A stretch of 51,129 bases of DNA from Bacteroidales bacterium. GTDB lineage: Bacteria > Bacteroidota > Bacteroidia > Bacteroidales > GCA-2748055. The position numbers and the translations under genes are program-made. Location: positions 1-51,129 of the forward strand of contig JAUUZQ010000015.1 in assembly GCA_030589895.1 (NCBI GenBank), in the 5' to 3' direction. Below, one piece after another: positions 17,171-26,110 of this stretch (within the stretch, counting starts at the first letter, position 1; every line of letters starts with the position of its first letter). The notes below the pieces were generated by a model. It had not been told where the DNA came from. It was given only the letters and a program-made list of their open reading frames with translations, and did not search any database.

Positions 17171-18025
17171 TTAATAAATTTCAAACTGGTTGCGATTCAC
17201 GCCCTCATTATATACCTGAGATTCCAGATTTTGGTAAAACTCAATCTTTCTTTTGTTGAGGAGAATACTCTTTATATCGTCCTGGATCAGAACCATGGGT
17301 GTAATATCTCCTTCAGTTTTATGTTCGCTTATGTGTATAAAATAGTGGTAGAGGGAATCGGCTGTTTCAATATTCTTGTTATACCTGATGAATCTGGCCA
17401 GTTGATCAATATTCAGAGGGATTCTTTCAAGTATCGTAGAGAAATATATCCAGGTATTGTTAAATGTATCGAATTTTTCAGCATAGTTTATACAATACTT
17501 CTCCAGCTGATCCAGGGCATCATTCGATCCGGATTTTGACCATATTCTTACGCTGCCTATGTTGGGAGCTGATAGAGGTACTTTCACAAAAGCACCTTTA
17601 ACAATGTCTTTATTTAATACAAAATTATTGATATTGTTCTCATAGTATTCCAGTATATCGGCTTCTGTAATTATAGTATCCATTTTTTGCAGAAGTAGTT
17701 TCTGGCGATAAGAATAAATAAGCAATGACGATCTGTACTCCTCAATTTGCTTGTCGAAATCTTTCTGCTCATTCGAAAGTGCAAGTTCAGCCCTGTTAAG
17801 CATCAGTTGATTTTTTATCCATGCTTCAATAACCCTTCTGGCAATTACCATGCTATCCTGATCACTTATTCCCTCAGGGATCGCATCCTTAATGTCTGAT
17901 CTGTAAAGATATTGATCAAGTGTTCTGGCAACAGGCTGATCTGATTCTTTCTTCAGAAGGAGATCACATGATGATACCCCAATGAATACTAAAGCGATCA
18001 GAAAAAGGTATTTAAGGTTTGACAT
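17171..18025 (-). CDS. SurA_N-like lipoprotein without parvulin core
   Basis: Predicted lipoprotein, 284 residues, with lipobox GVSSC (Cys20). The region after it (DQDSMVIARRVIEAWIKNQLMLNRAEL, with long helices to about residue 125) resembles the N-terminal helical part of SurA/PpiD proteins. I do not find parvulin signatures (GG-x-LG or FGYHI), so it probably lacks isomerase activity and acts as a chaperone or scaffold. It lies between two parvulin-domain genes with 3-bp gaps on each side. Function is inferred from fold resemblance and context. Confidence 0.7.
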   Translation of the reverse strand: MSNLKYLFLIALVFIGVSSCDLLLKKESDQPVARTLDQYLYRSDIKDAIPEGISDQDSMVIARRVIEAWIKNQLMLNRAELALSNEQKDFDKQIEEYRSSLLIYSYRQKLLLQKMDTIITEADILEYYENNINNFVLNKDIVKGAFVKVPLSAPNIGSVRIWSKSGSNDALDQLEKYCINYAEKFDTFNNTWIYFSTILERIPLNIDQLARFIRYNKNIETADSLYHYFIHISEHKTEGDITPMVLIQDDIKSILLNKRKIEFYQNLESQVYNEGVNRNQFEIY

Positions 18026-18028
18026 GTG

Positions 18029-19987
18029 TTATTGCTCAATTTCGGACAATAATTCTTTATTGATTTCTACTTTGTATTTGCCTCTTAATTCTTTCAGCCA
18101 TATGATTTCAAGATAATCCTGGTAATCAGATGTAACTTGTCCCCTGGTTTCATTTAATTCTTTCGGAGTTGGTTTGATCAAGCCATGAACTATTACAAAA
18201 TTATTTCTTTCTGCTTCTTCGTAGACCTCACCTGTTCCAATTGTTTTATTCAGGGCATCAACATGCTCATTTACTCCCTCTTCGACTTTTAGATTTTGTA
18301 TTGATATGCATGTAGTTGAATCTGAACTACAGAATTTTTCATTTAATTTATCTTCATCCCATTTTCCTGAAGATATTTTTGATGCTTTCTTCATAACAAG
18401 GGATACATCAACACCACTGTCACATGAAACTATTACAGCTGAGACCCGTTCTTCCCACATGTAATCATTCCTGTTTTCAGCATAAAATGCTTCCAGACCA
18501 ACGGTATCTTCAACTGCGTGGGACCATACTTTTTGATCCATTAAATCAAACAGCAGGATACCATCATGGTACTCCTGAAGGATATACCTGTATTCAGGAA
18601 ATCTTTGTGGAAGTGTTGATTTCTCATTTTCCAGCATGTAGTTTTCCAGGTACTGACTGAATCTGAGGTCTATGAAATTGGTTATTGGCACAGGAGCTAT
18701 TTTCCTGTGTCCTTTAATCAGGTGCTGAATAAAATCATCGACGCTTGCGCCTCCATTTATAATTGTGAACAGATCATCATCAAATGTTCTCACGTTCATA
18801 TTTGGAGTCCACTCTGCACCAAAGATTGTTGAATCAATGATCTCATATAAGCTTCTGTAACTATCTTTATTCAATTGATAGTTATAATCTTTTTTAAGTT
18901 TTGACAAATACCGATCTCTTTTGATTCTGTCTCTGTCCCCTTTTAATGCTCTCGACTGCAATGTTGATTCCATCTCTTCATAGCTTCCGACAGGTTGTTT
19001 TTCAATCAGCTTTATCAGATGCCAGCCATAGGTAGATTTAAAAGGTTCTGAAATATCCCCGGAGTCTTTCAGGGAAAAAGCCACCTTTTCAAAATCAGAG
19101 AACATTCTGCCGGTTCCAAAGAATGGAATTTCTCCACCAGCTCTGGCACTATTTCTGTCCTCGCTTATATTTTTTGCTATCTCACCAAAATCACTGCCCA
19201 TTTTAATACTGTCATAAGCACTGAACATTTTTTCTTTGGCGGCGATTTTTTCATCATTTGAAAATTCATCAGGAGCTCTGACAAAGATATGTGCAATTTT
19301 AACCTGTCCGACTGCAGGTCTCTTGTCATGAGCTTTAATAAGATGGTATCCATAACGTGTTCTTACAGGCATTGAAATATCTCCGATTTCAAGATTATAC
19401 GCTGCAGATTCAAATTGGTAGAGCATCATAAAAACTGTAAAATAACCAAGGTCACCACCATTGGTTTTTGCCGATGGATCGTCAGATGTTGCCTGAGCGA
19501 CAGTGGTGAAGTCTTCACCATTAATAATCCTCTGGCGTATTTCCATGGCTTTCTCATAAACTGCCAGGGTATCTTTTGGAGAGGGTTGTTTGCTCAAACC
19601 CAGGAGGATATGACTGGCATGGACATCAAACAATAACCTGGCATATGCCTCGCGCATCATCTCCTCTTTCGTTTCATCATCAGTCATATAAGGTTTGGCA
19701 AGTTGTTCCTTGTAGCCATTGAATTCCTTTAGAAATGACTGGGTAGTATCCATTCCAAGGTTTTCAGCTTCAGCAACTTTTAATTTGAAATTGATGAATA
19801 ACTCAAGATATTCTTCAGGAGTCTGCTGATTTGTATTCAGACTGTTGTTATTCTTATTGTAGATTCTTTCAAACTCATCAATAGTAATATCATTTCCGGC
19901 AATGGTCATCAGGATATCCTGACCAAAAGTAACAGTAGTAAAAATTGTCATTACAAAAACTGTTAACAGTATTCTCAATCTAGTCAT
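18029..19987 (-). CDS. Peptidyl-prolyl isomerase with two parvulin domains
   Basis: Periplasmic foldase of 652 residues. Signal peptide 1-22 ends in TFGQ. A SurA_N-like region (MTIAGNDITIDEFERIYNKN) is followed by two parvulin domains: about 122-230 (HASHILLGLS, NGGDLGYFT, RYGYHLIKAHDKR) and about 230-335 (KIAHIFVRAP, AGGEIPFFGTGRM, YGWHLIKLIEK). The remaining 300 residues are mostly helical and unassigned. It is the first of the three foldase-like genes, 48 bp after guaB. Confidence 0.9.
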   Translation of the reverse strand: MTRLRILLTVFVMTIFTTVTFGQDILMTIAGNDITIDEFERIYNKNNNSLNTNQQTPEEYLELFINFKLKVAEAENLGMDTTQSFLKEFNGYKEQLAKPYMTDDETKEEMMREAYARLLFDVHASHILLGLSKQPSPKDTLAVYEKAMEIRQRIINGEDFTTVAQATSDDPSAKTNGGDLGYFTVFMMLYQFESAAYNLEIGDISMPVRTRYGYHLIKAHDKRPAVGQVKIAHIFVRAPDEFSNDEKIAAKEKMFSAYDSIKMGSDFGEIAKNISEDRNSARAGGEIPFFGTGRMFSDFEKVAFSLKDSGDISEPFKSTYGWHLIKLIEKQPVGSYEEMESTLQSRALKGDRDRIKRDRYLSKLKKDYNYQLNKDSYRSLYEIIDSTIFGAEWTPNMNVRTFDDDLFTIINGGASVDDFIQHLIKGHRKIAPVPITNFIDLRFSQYLENYMLENEKSTLPQRFPEYRYILQEYHDGILLFDLMDQKVWSHAVEDTVGLEAFYAENRNDYMWEERVSAVIVSCDSGVDVSLVMKKASKISSGKWDEDKLNEKFCSSDSTTCISIQNLKVEEGVNEHVDALNKTIGTGEVYEEAERNNFVIVHGLIKPTPKELNETRGQVTSDYQDYLEIIWLKELRGKYKVEINKELLSEIEQ

Positions 19988-20035
19988 TATATGTAAAATG
20001 TTTATTTGATTTAAAACGTTATTTTCTGTTTGTTA

Positions 20036-21505
20036 TTATCTGCTATAGTTTGGAGCTTCTCTGGTAATTGTAACATCATGAGGATGGCTCTCAGTTACAC
20101 CTGCATTTGTTATTCTTACAAATTTCGCCTGTTGAAGCTCTGAAATATCTCCGGCTCCACAATATCCCATTCCTGCCCTGAGTCCACCAACAAGCTGATA
20201 GATAACTTCATTCAACGATCCTTTGAATGGAACCCTGGCGGCGATCCCTTCCGGAACCAGTTTATTTATGTCGTCTTCCACATCCTGAAAATACCTGTCC
20301 TTCGATCCCAGTTGCATGGCTTCAATAGATCCCATACCCCTGTAAGATTTATATTTTCTTCCATTATAAATAATTGTTTCACCGGGAGACTCTTCAACGC
20401 CTGCAAAAAGTGAACCGGCCATAATGGTACTGGCTCCTGCTGCAAGGGCCTTGACAATATCACCTGAATATCTGATACCGCCATCCGCAATAACCGGGAC
20501 CCCGGCTTTCGAAGCAACAACTGCCACATCATAGATTGCAGATAACTGGGGAACACCAACACCGGCAATTATTCTGGTAGTGCAAATGGAACCGGGGCCA
20601 ATCCCAACCTTAAGCGCATCTGCTCCCGCCTCAATAAGGGCTTTGGCAGCTTCTGCAGTTGCGATATTACCAACCACTACATCTAAATCTTTAAAATTTT
20701 CTTTTACCAGTTTCAAGGTGTCGATCACACCTTGATGGTGACCATGAGCAGTATCGATCACTACCGCATCAACATCGGCATCGTATAAGGATCTTACAGT
20801 TTTTAACACATCTCCTGATACTCCAATTGCTGCGGCAACACGCAGGCGTCCCTTGTTGTCTTTTGCAGCATTGGGCCGGTCTTTCGATTTTGTAATGTCC
20901 TTGTAAGTGATCAATCCAATGAGTTTATTTTTGGAATCAACCACAGGTAATTTTTCAATCTTATATTCCTGAAGGATATCAGCAGCTTCAGCAAGGTTTG
21001 TTTTCTTTCCGGTAGTTATAATGTTATCGTGGGTCATAACCTCTTTGATCGGGCGTTCCATAACTTTTTGAAAACGCAGATCCCGATTTGTTACAATCCC
21101 TATTAAAATACCTTTTTCATTAACAACAGGAATCCCTCCAATTTTATATTCCTTCATCAGGTTAAGTGCATCATTCACTGTTCCTTCTTTGCGAATTGTT
21201 ATTGGTTCATAAATCATCACACTCTCTGCCCTCTTCACCTTTCTTACCTCATTGACCTGTTGATCTAATGGCATGTTCTTGTGAATCACGCCAATACCAC
21301 CCTCACGGGCAATGGTGATAGCCAATTTCGCTTCAGTTACAGTATCCATTGCTGCAGAAACAATTGGAGTATTAACTTTGATGTTTTTGGAGAAGTAACT
21401 TTTCAGCTCAACTTCTCTCGGAAGGACTGTTGAATGGGCAGGAATCATCAGGACATCATCGAATGTCAAGCCTTCATATTCTATTTTATTGCTGACCAGG
21501 GACAT
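20036..21505 (-). CDS. guaB: Inosine-5'-monophosphate dehydrogenase
   Basis: Oxidises IMP to XMP with NAD+, the committed step of GMP synthesis. At 489 residues it is full length. Two CBS domains (about 96-150 and 155-210) interrupt the TIM barrel after [11 protein letters not shown] and SAAMDTVTE. The catalytic Cys is Cys308 in [11 protein letters not shown]; the flap region holds the expected RYFQDVED and [13 protein letters not shown]. It lies upstream of the periplasmic foldase genes on the same strand, but a 48-bp gap leaves co-transcription open. It is divergent from recQ. Confidence 0.98.
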   Translation of the reverse strand: MSLVSNKIEYEGLTFDDVLMIPAHSTVLPREVELKSYFSKNIKVNTPIVSAAMDTVTEAKLAITIAREGGIGVIHKNMPLDQQVNEVRKVKRAESVMIYEPITIRKEGTVNDALNLMKEYKIGGIPVVNEKGILIGIVTNRDLRFQKVMERPIKEVMTHDNIITTGKKTNLAEAADILQEYKIEKLPVVDSKNKLIGLITYKDITKSKDRPNAAKDNKGRLRVAAAIGVSGDVLKTVRSLYDADVDAVVIDTAHGHHQGVIDTLKLVKENFKDLDVVVGNIATAEAAKALIEAGADALKVGIGPGSICTTRIIAGVGVPQLSAIYDVAVVASKAGVPVIADGGIRYSGDIVKALAAGASTIMAGSLFAGVEESPGETIIYNGRKYKSYRGMGSIEAMQLGSKDRYFQDVEDDINKLVPEGIAARVPFKGSLNEVIYQLVGGLRAGMGYCGAGDISELQQAKFVRITNAGVTESHPHDVTITREAPNYSR

Positions 21506-21536
21506 TTTGATTTATTTTGGTTAATTTTAAATGTGG

Positions 21537-21544
21537 CAAAAATA
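21537..21544 (-). promoter_or_regulatory. Candidate -7 element for guaB
   Basis: On the minus strand TATTTTTG matches TAnnTTTG, 31 bp before the guaB start. The nearest upstream TTG is only 12 bp away, too close for a standard -33 box. Confidence 0.35.
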
Positions 21545-21631
21545 CAAAAAAAACGTCAATTTTTGCGTGATTTACCGAGGGATTATGGTTTATTATCAGT
21601 GGCATATTAAATATCAGCTTATCAGTCAAAT

Positions 21632-23551
21632 ATGAGTGTTTACAGAGAAGTGCTTACTCAATATTGGGGATATTCTGAATTTCGCCCTTTGCAGGAGGAA
21701 ATAATAGAGTCTGTTAGTTCCGGGAAAGATACCCTGGCTTTGATGCCAACAGGTGGAGGGAAATCTATTACATTTCAGGTTCCTGCAATGGCAAAGGAGG
21801 GTATTTGTTTGGTCATAACACCGCTTATTGCCCTGATGAAGGATCAGGTTGAAAATTTAAAAGCGAAAAATATCAAAGCACTTGCCATTCATAGTGGTCT
21901 CTCGAAGTATGAAATTGATCATGCCTTGGATAATTGTATTTTTGGTGATTTCAAATTTCTATACCTCTCACCTGAACGACTCTCCACAGACCTGTTTAAA
22001 GCACGTGTAGTGCAGATGAATGTCAATTTAATTGCCATTGACGAAGCACATTGTATCTCGCAGTGGGGATATGATTTCAGACCTTCATACATGAAAATCA
22101 TAGAGTTGAGAGAGCTTCTTCCGGATGTACCCATGCTTGCACTCACCGCTACTGCAACTCCCGGTGTTGCAACGGATATTATGGATAAGCTGGGATTTAC
22201 GGAACCTCATCTCCTGAAGAAGAGTTTTGAAAGGGAAAATCTGATATATGTAGTGAGACATACCGAGGACAAGCACCGGGAATTGCTTAAGATTGCAGGA
22301 AGAATTGATGGTTCTGGTATTGTGTATGTACGAAACAGGAAGAAAACCAGGGAGATTGCTGCCCTTTTGAACAAGGAGGGGATTAGTGCAGATTATTATC
22401 ATGCCGGATTGAGATTTGAGGATCGGACTAAAAAACAAGAAGACTGGCAACAGGATAGAACCAGAGTTGTGGTATCAACCAATGCTTTTGGTATGGGCAT
22501 CGATAAGTCCGGTGTTAGATTTGTGGTGCATCTTGATTTGCCGGATTCTCCTGAGGCATATTTTCAGGAAGCGGGAAGGGCTGGGAGAGATGAGCAAAAG
22601 GCATGGGCGATATTGCTCTATAGTCCGGCAGATGAGAAAAGTGTTGAGCGGCGCATAAGTGTAAATTTCCCTGGTCTGGATGTTGTTAGAGAAGTTTACA
22701 CGGGACTCTTTAATTATCTTCAAATTCCTGTTGGAATTGGGAAAGGACAATCCTTCGATTTTATTCTCGGTGAGTTTTTATCAATGTACAAGTTCAATGC
22801 ACTGGTTGCGACAAGTGCTTTGGCTATATTGTCAAGGGAAGGATATTTTGAAATAACTGAGGAGATCAATAATCCTTCAAGGGTATATTTTATTGTTGGA
22901 AGAGATGAACTGTACAGGTTTCAGGTGAAGAATAAGCAGTTTGATGGTTTTATTAAGTTGCTGCTTCGTTCCTATACCGGTCTTTTTTCGCAATACGTGC
23001 CTATAGATGAACATATTTTATCCAGGCGTTCCGGACTGAGCCGTGACAATGTATACAAGTATCTTGTTTCATTGGCAGGTTCTCATATCATTCGTTATAT
23101 CCCAAAGAAGAAAAATCCGGTAGTGAATCTGTTGGAGGAGAGGCTGGATGATAAAAATGTGTACTTGTCATCCAAGCAGTATATATTCCGAAAGGATAAG
23201 TATATTTCCCGAATCAGTGAAATGCTGATTTACGTAAAATCGGAAACCAAATGCAGGAGTCAGTTTCTGCTGACTTATTTTGGTGAAAAAGATGCGCCAC
23301 GTTGTGGAAAGTGCGATGTATGCCTTAGTAAAAATGAAAAGAGTCTGAATCAAAAAAAGTTTGATGCCATAAAAGGAAAAATTAAAGAGTTATTGGCAGG
23401 CCAGCCAACGGAAGTGCTAAAACTCGTCAGAGCTGTAAATTTTGATGAGAAAGAGGTGATATTTGTTTTGGAGAGTTTGCTGGAAAATGGAAGTATTGAA
23501 CGATTGGAGAGTATGGAGCTGGTCTGGAAACAGAAAGGGAGGTTGTTTTAG
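21632..23551 (+). CDS. recQ: RecQ-family ATP-dependent DNA helicase
   Basis: 3'-5' DNA helicase of recombination and repair, 639 residues. Walker A is TGGGKS (40-45), DEAH at 137-140, followed by the aromatic-rich loop CISQWGYDFRPSY typical of RecQ. STNAFGMGIDKSGVRFV and QEAGRAGRDE are motifs V and VI. The zinc-binding Cys set (CRSQFLLTYFGE...RCGKCDVCL) is complete. After it there is only a short winged-helix-like end and no HRDC domain, as in the short RecQ paralogues of Bacteroidetes. Divergent from guaB. Confidence 0.93.
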   Translation: MSVYREVLTQYWGYSEFRPLQEEIIESVSSGKDTLALMPTGGGKSITFQVPAMAKEGICLVITPLIALMKDQVENLKAKNIKALAIHSGLSKYEIDHALDNCIFGDFKFLYLSPERLSTDLFKARVVQMNVNLIAIDEAHCISQWGYDFRPSYMKIIELRELLPDVPMLALTATATPGVATDIMDKLGFTEPHLLKKSFERENLIYVVRHTEDKHRELLKIAGRIDGSGIVYVRNRKKTREIAALLNKEGISADYYHAGLRFEDRTKKQEDWQQDRTRVVVSTNAFGMGIDKSGVRFVVHLDLPDSPEAYFQEAGRAGRDEQKAWAILLYSPADEKSVERRISVNFPGLDVVREVYTGLFNYLQIPVGIGKGQSFDFILGEFLSMYKFNALVATSALAILSREGYFEITEEINNPSRVYFIVGRDELYRFQVKNKQFDGFIKLLLRSYTGLFSQYVPIDEHILSRRSGLSRDNVYKYLVSLAGSHIIRYIPKKKNPVVNLLEERLDDKNVYLSSKQYIFRKDKYISRISEMLIYVKSETKCRSQFLLTYFGEKDAPRCGKCDVCLSKNEKSLNQKKFDAIKGKIKELLAGQPTEVLKLVRAVNFDEKEVIFVLESLLENGSIERLESMELVWKQKGRLF

Positions 23552-23682
23552 CACTTAGCCGGGTAATGGGAAGTAGCCGGTAGGCAGTATCCAAATTCCA
23601 CAAGACAGCAGTTAGTAAGCATCGGATTTTTATTGAGACTTCAGGTATATTTTAAATACTGATAAGTAATCGGAAGTTTTAT

Positions 23683-23690
23683 TAATTTTG
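23683..23690 (+). promoter_or_regulatory. Candidate -7 element touching the DUF5063 start
   Basis: TAATTTTG matches TAnnTTTG and ends 4 bp before the ATG at 23695, so transcription would begin at or next to the start codon. I see no -33 TTG at normal spacing. Confidence 0.35.
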
Positions 23691-23694
23691 CAGG

Positions 23695-24339
23695 ATGATA
23701 GCAAATGATGATATCAGCAAGAGTGGTGTGTATGCCCCTGAGGTATTGGAATTCGTCAGTTCGGCAAATGAGTATTGTACATGGTTGCAAGAGTCTGATC
23801 AGCAGAATAGTGTGCAATTCATTAAGCAGGCTGTTCAATTGTTATCTGGAATTTACCACCATGTATTGAGATTAAAAGAGACAGAACCAGTTCTGGAAGG
23901 TGGCAATGAGAAATTTGTTACCGAGAAGGATTGGTCAGAAATTTTTCAAAAAATCCTTCACTTGCTGGGACCTCATAATTCATACTTGCGATTGGCTGAT
24001 AGCGATGAGTTTGATCGTTCAGACCTTGTTACACATACCATATCTGAGGATATGGCGGATATTTATCAGGATTTGAGTGATTTTACACGACAATTCCGGC
24101 AAGGAATTGAGGAGCTTATGAATGATGCGATTTGGGAGGTGATGTCGGGTTTTGAACAATATTGGGGAACGAAATTATTAAATTCTTTGGCGGCACTACA
24201 TCTTTTATATATTAATAAAACTGATCCGGAACAGGATTCGAAAGGTGAAAGTCAACAACTTGATGATGGTGAAAATTCACCCACCTACGATAATTCTTTT
24301 TTTACCAGGTTACAGGATTCAAATGAGGAGGATATTTAA
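23695..24339 (+). CDS. DUF5063 domain protein
   Basis: Protein of 214 residues in the DUF5063 family, found in Bacteroidetes and of unknown function. It is helical and acidic with a poorly ordered tail (about 180-214). PEVLEFVSSANEYC near the N terminus and GFEQYWGTKLLNSLAALHLLY near 160 are the conserved blocks. No signal peptide or catalytic motif is seen. Its TAA overlaps the next ATG (TAATG), so the exonuclease is translationally coupled, suggesting a shared pathway. A GTG a few codons in is an alternative start. Confidence 0.85.
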   Translation: MIANDDISKSGVYAPEVLEFVSSANEYCTWLQESDQQNSVQFIKQAVQLLSGIYHHVLRLKETEPVLEGGNEKFVTEKDWSEIFQKILHLLGPHNSYLRLADSDEFDRSDLVTHTISEDMADIYQDLSDFTRQFRQGIEELMNDAIWEVMSGFEQYWGTKLLNSLAALHLLYINKTDPEQDSKGESQQLDDGENSPTYDNSFFTRLQDSNEEDI

Positions 24340-24926
24340 TGTTTTTGAGTGAGATAGCTAAGGAGGAGATTAATAAGTTAAAGGTTCATCAATTTGAGGG
24401 AAGAATCAGTGTTGTTGAGAATAGTGAAGATTTTGACAAGGCAATGTCTGAAATTGCCAAGTACAAGTTATTGGGATTTGATACTGAAACCAAACCGGCC
24501 TTTAAGAAAGGAGTGAAGCACAAGGTAGCTTTGATCCAGATCTCAAATTCTCATGAAGCATGGTTGTTTCGTGCGAATCGAATAGGATTTCCTTCAGAAT
24601 TAATTGATCTTTTTGAAGATGAGGAAATATTAAAAGTTGGAGTGGGATTGAATGATGATATGCGAGGTCTGAGGGAAATGAAGGGTTTTAAACCAGCCGG
24701 TTTCCTTGATCTGCAGAAATATGTCGAGGCTTTTAAAATCGAATCGAAGAGCCTGAAAAAAATTGTAGCCATTGTACTGGGATACAAAATATCCAAATCA
24801 CAACAGATGTCTAACTGGGAATCTCCCGAGCTCACTGAAAGCCAGCAACGCTATGCGGCAACTGATGCCTGGGTATGCCTGGAGGTCTATCATAAACTTA
24901 GAAATTCAATATCAAAATTCAAATGA
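24339..24926 (+). CDS. 3'-5' exonuclease (RNase D/WRN-type DEDD fold)
   Basis: Exonuclease domain protein, 195 residues. LLGFDTETKPAF (about 43-54) gives the Asp-x-Glu of Exo I, LKVGVGLNDDMRGL the Asp of Exo II, and QQRYAATDAWVCLEVYHKL the Tyr-x3-Asp of Exo III, making the DEDDy set complete. No helicase or HRDC domain is attached. It may act on RNA or DNA. It is coupled to the DUF5063 gene by TAATG and to the rRNA methyltransferase gene by ATGA, which favours an RNA-related role; that part is inference. Confidence 0.9.
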   Translation: MFLSEIAKEEINKLKVHQFEGRISVVENSEDFDKAMSEIAKYKLLGFDTETKPAFKKGVKHKVALIQISNSHEAWLFRANRIGFPSELIDLFEDEEILKVGVGLNDDMRGLREMKGFKPAGFLDLQKYVEAFKIESKSLKKIVAIVLGYKISKSQQMSNWESPELTESQQRYAATDAWVCLEVYHKLRNSISKFK

Positions 24927-26110
24927 AGGAGCTTGTAAAAATTATACTGAAGTCGGGGAAAGATCAATCCTTGCGAAGAAGACATCCATGGGTTTTTTCG
25001 GGTGCAATTAAAAAAATTCTTGGTCAGCCTGCAGAGGGTGATCTTGTGGAAGTGTATGACAATAAGGATGAAAAACTGGCTACAGGACATTACCAGGAAG
25101 GATCAATTGCGATCAGGATGCTGGCACTTGGTGAGGAGACGGTGGGGGATGATTTCTGGGAAAAGCGTATAGGTGCTGCATGGGAATTAAGAAAGGAAGT
25201 GGGGCCTGCAAATAGAAAAGATACAACTGTATTCCGACTGGTCAATGGGGAGGGAGACGGACTTCCAGGTTTGATTATTGACTATTATAATGGTGCAGCT
25301 GTGGTTCAAATGCATTCCATCGGGATGTTTCGAAATATGGAGCAGATAAAAGCTGCATTATTGGGATTGAAAGGTTTGAAGCTGGATACTATTTTTCATA
25401 AAAGCGGGAATACCCTGCCAAAACGAGATCAGTTTGAAGTGAAAGATGAGCTTATTTATGGAGAGAGAGAAGTGGGAGAAGTAACTGAATATGGCAATAA
25501 CTTTTCCGTTAATTGGCTTAGGGGACAGAAGACGGGGTTCTTTATTGATCAGCGCGAAAACAGAAAGCTGCTGGAACAATATTCAAAGGGAAGAAGTGTA
25601 TTGAATATGTTTAGCTTTTCAGGGGGATTTAGTGTTTATGCAGTGAGGGGAGGAGCGAAGCTGGTTCATAGTGTGGATAGCTCAAAGCATGCGGTTGACC
25701 TGTCCCGCCAAAATATTGAATCCAATTTCCCCGATTGTAAGATACATGAGGCATTTGCTACCGATGCATTTGATTACCTGCAGAAGATTGAAAACAAATA
25801 TGACCTGATCATACTTGATCCACCGGCATTTGCCAAACACCGAAATGTGCTTAACAATGCATTACAGGGTTACAAACGTTTGAATCAGAAGGCAATGGAG
25901 CAGATTAAGCCGGGAGGAATATTGTTTACATTCAGCTGTTCACAGGCCGTTAGCAAAGAGAATTTCAGGAAATCGATATTTGTTGCTGCCGCCAATGCCG
26001 GCCGAAATGTGAGGGTTCTGCATCAGTTAACACAACCTGTCGACCATCCCGTGAGCCTCTACCATCCGGAAGGAGAGTATTTGAAAGGACTGGTTTTGAA
26101 GGTTGATTAG
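24923..26110 (+). CDS. RlmI-like 23S rRNA (cytosine-C5) methyltransferase
   Basis: SAM-dependent RNA methyltransferase of the RlmI family, 395 residues. An N-terminal PUA domain (about 1-75; RRHPWVFSGAIKK) is followed by the EEHD-like linker and the Rossmann domain with VLNMFSFSGGFSVYA (motif I), VDSSKHAVDLSRQN, and YDLIILDPPAFAKH (motif IV). FTFSCSQAV supplies the catalytic Cys region. In E. coli RlmI modifies C1962. It overlaps the exonuclease gene by ATGA, and its TAG shares four bases with the convergent lipoprotein stop. Confidence 0.92.
   Translation: MKELVKIILKSGKDQSLRRRHPWVFSGAIKKILGQPAEGDLVEVYDNKDEKLATGHYQEGSIAIRMLALGEETVGDDFWEKRIGAAWELRKEVGPANRKDTTVFRLVNGEGDGLPGLIIDYYNGAAVVQMHSIGMFRNMEQIKAALLGLKGLKLDTIFHKSGNTLPKRDQFEVKDELIYGEREVGEVTEYGNNFSVNWLRGQKTGFFIDQRENRKLLEQYSKGRSVLNMFSFSGGFSVYAVRGGAKLVHSVDSSKHAVDLSRQNIESNFPDCKIHEAFATDAFDYLQKIENKYDLIILDPPAFAKHRNVLNNALQGYKRLNQKAMEQIKPGGILFTFSCSQAVSKENFRKSIFVAAANAGRNVRVLHQLTQPVDHPVSLYHPEGEYLKGLVLKVD

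Noticed and set aside
23552-23694. Terminator after recQ
   Set aside because: The spacer has two TAGCCGG copies but no stem followed by a T run.
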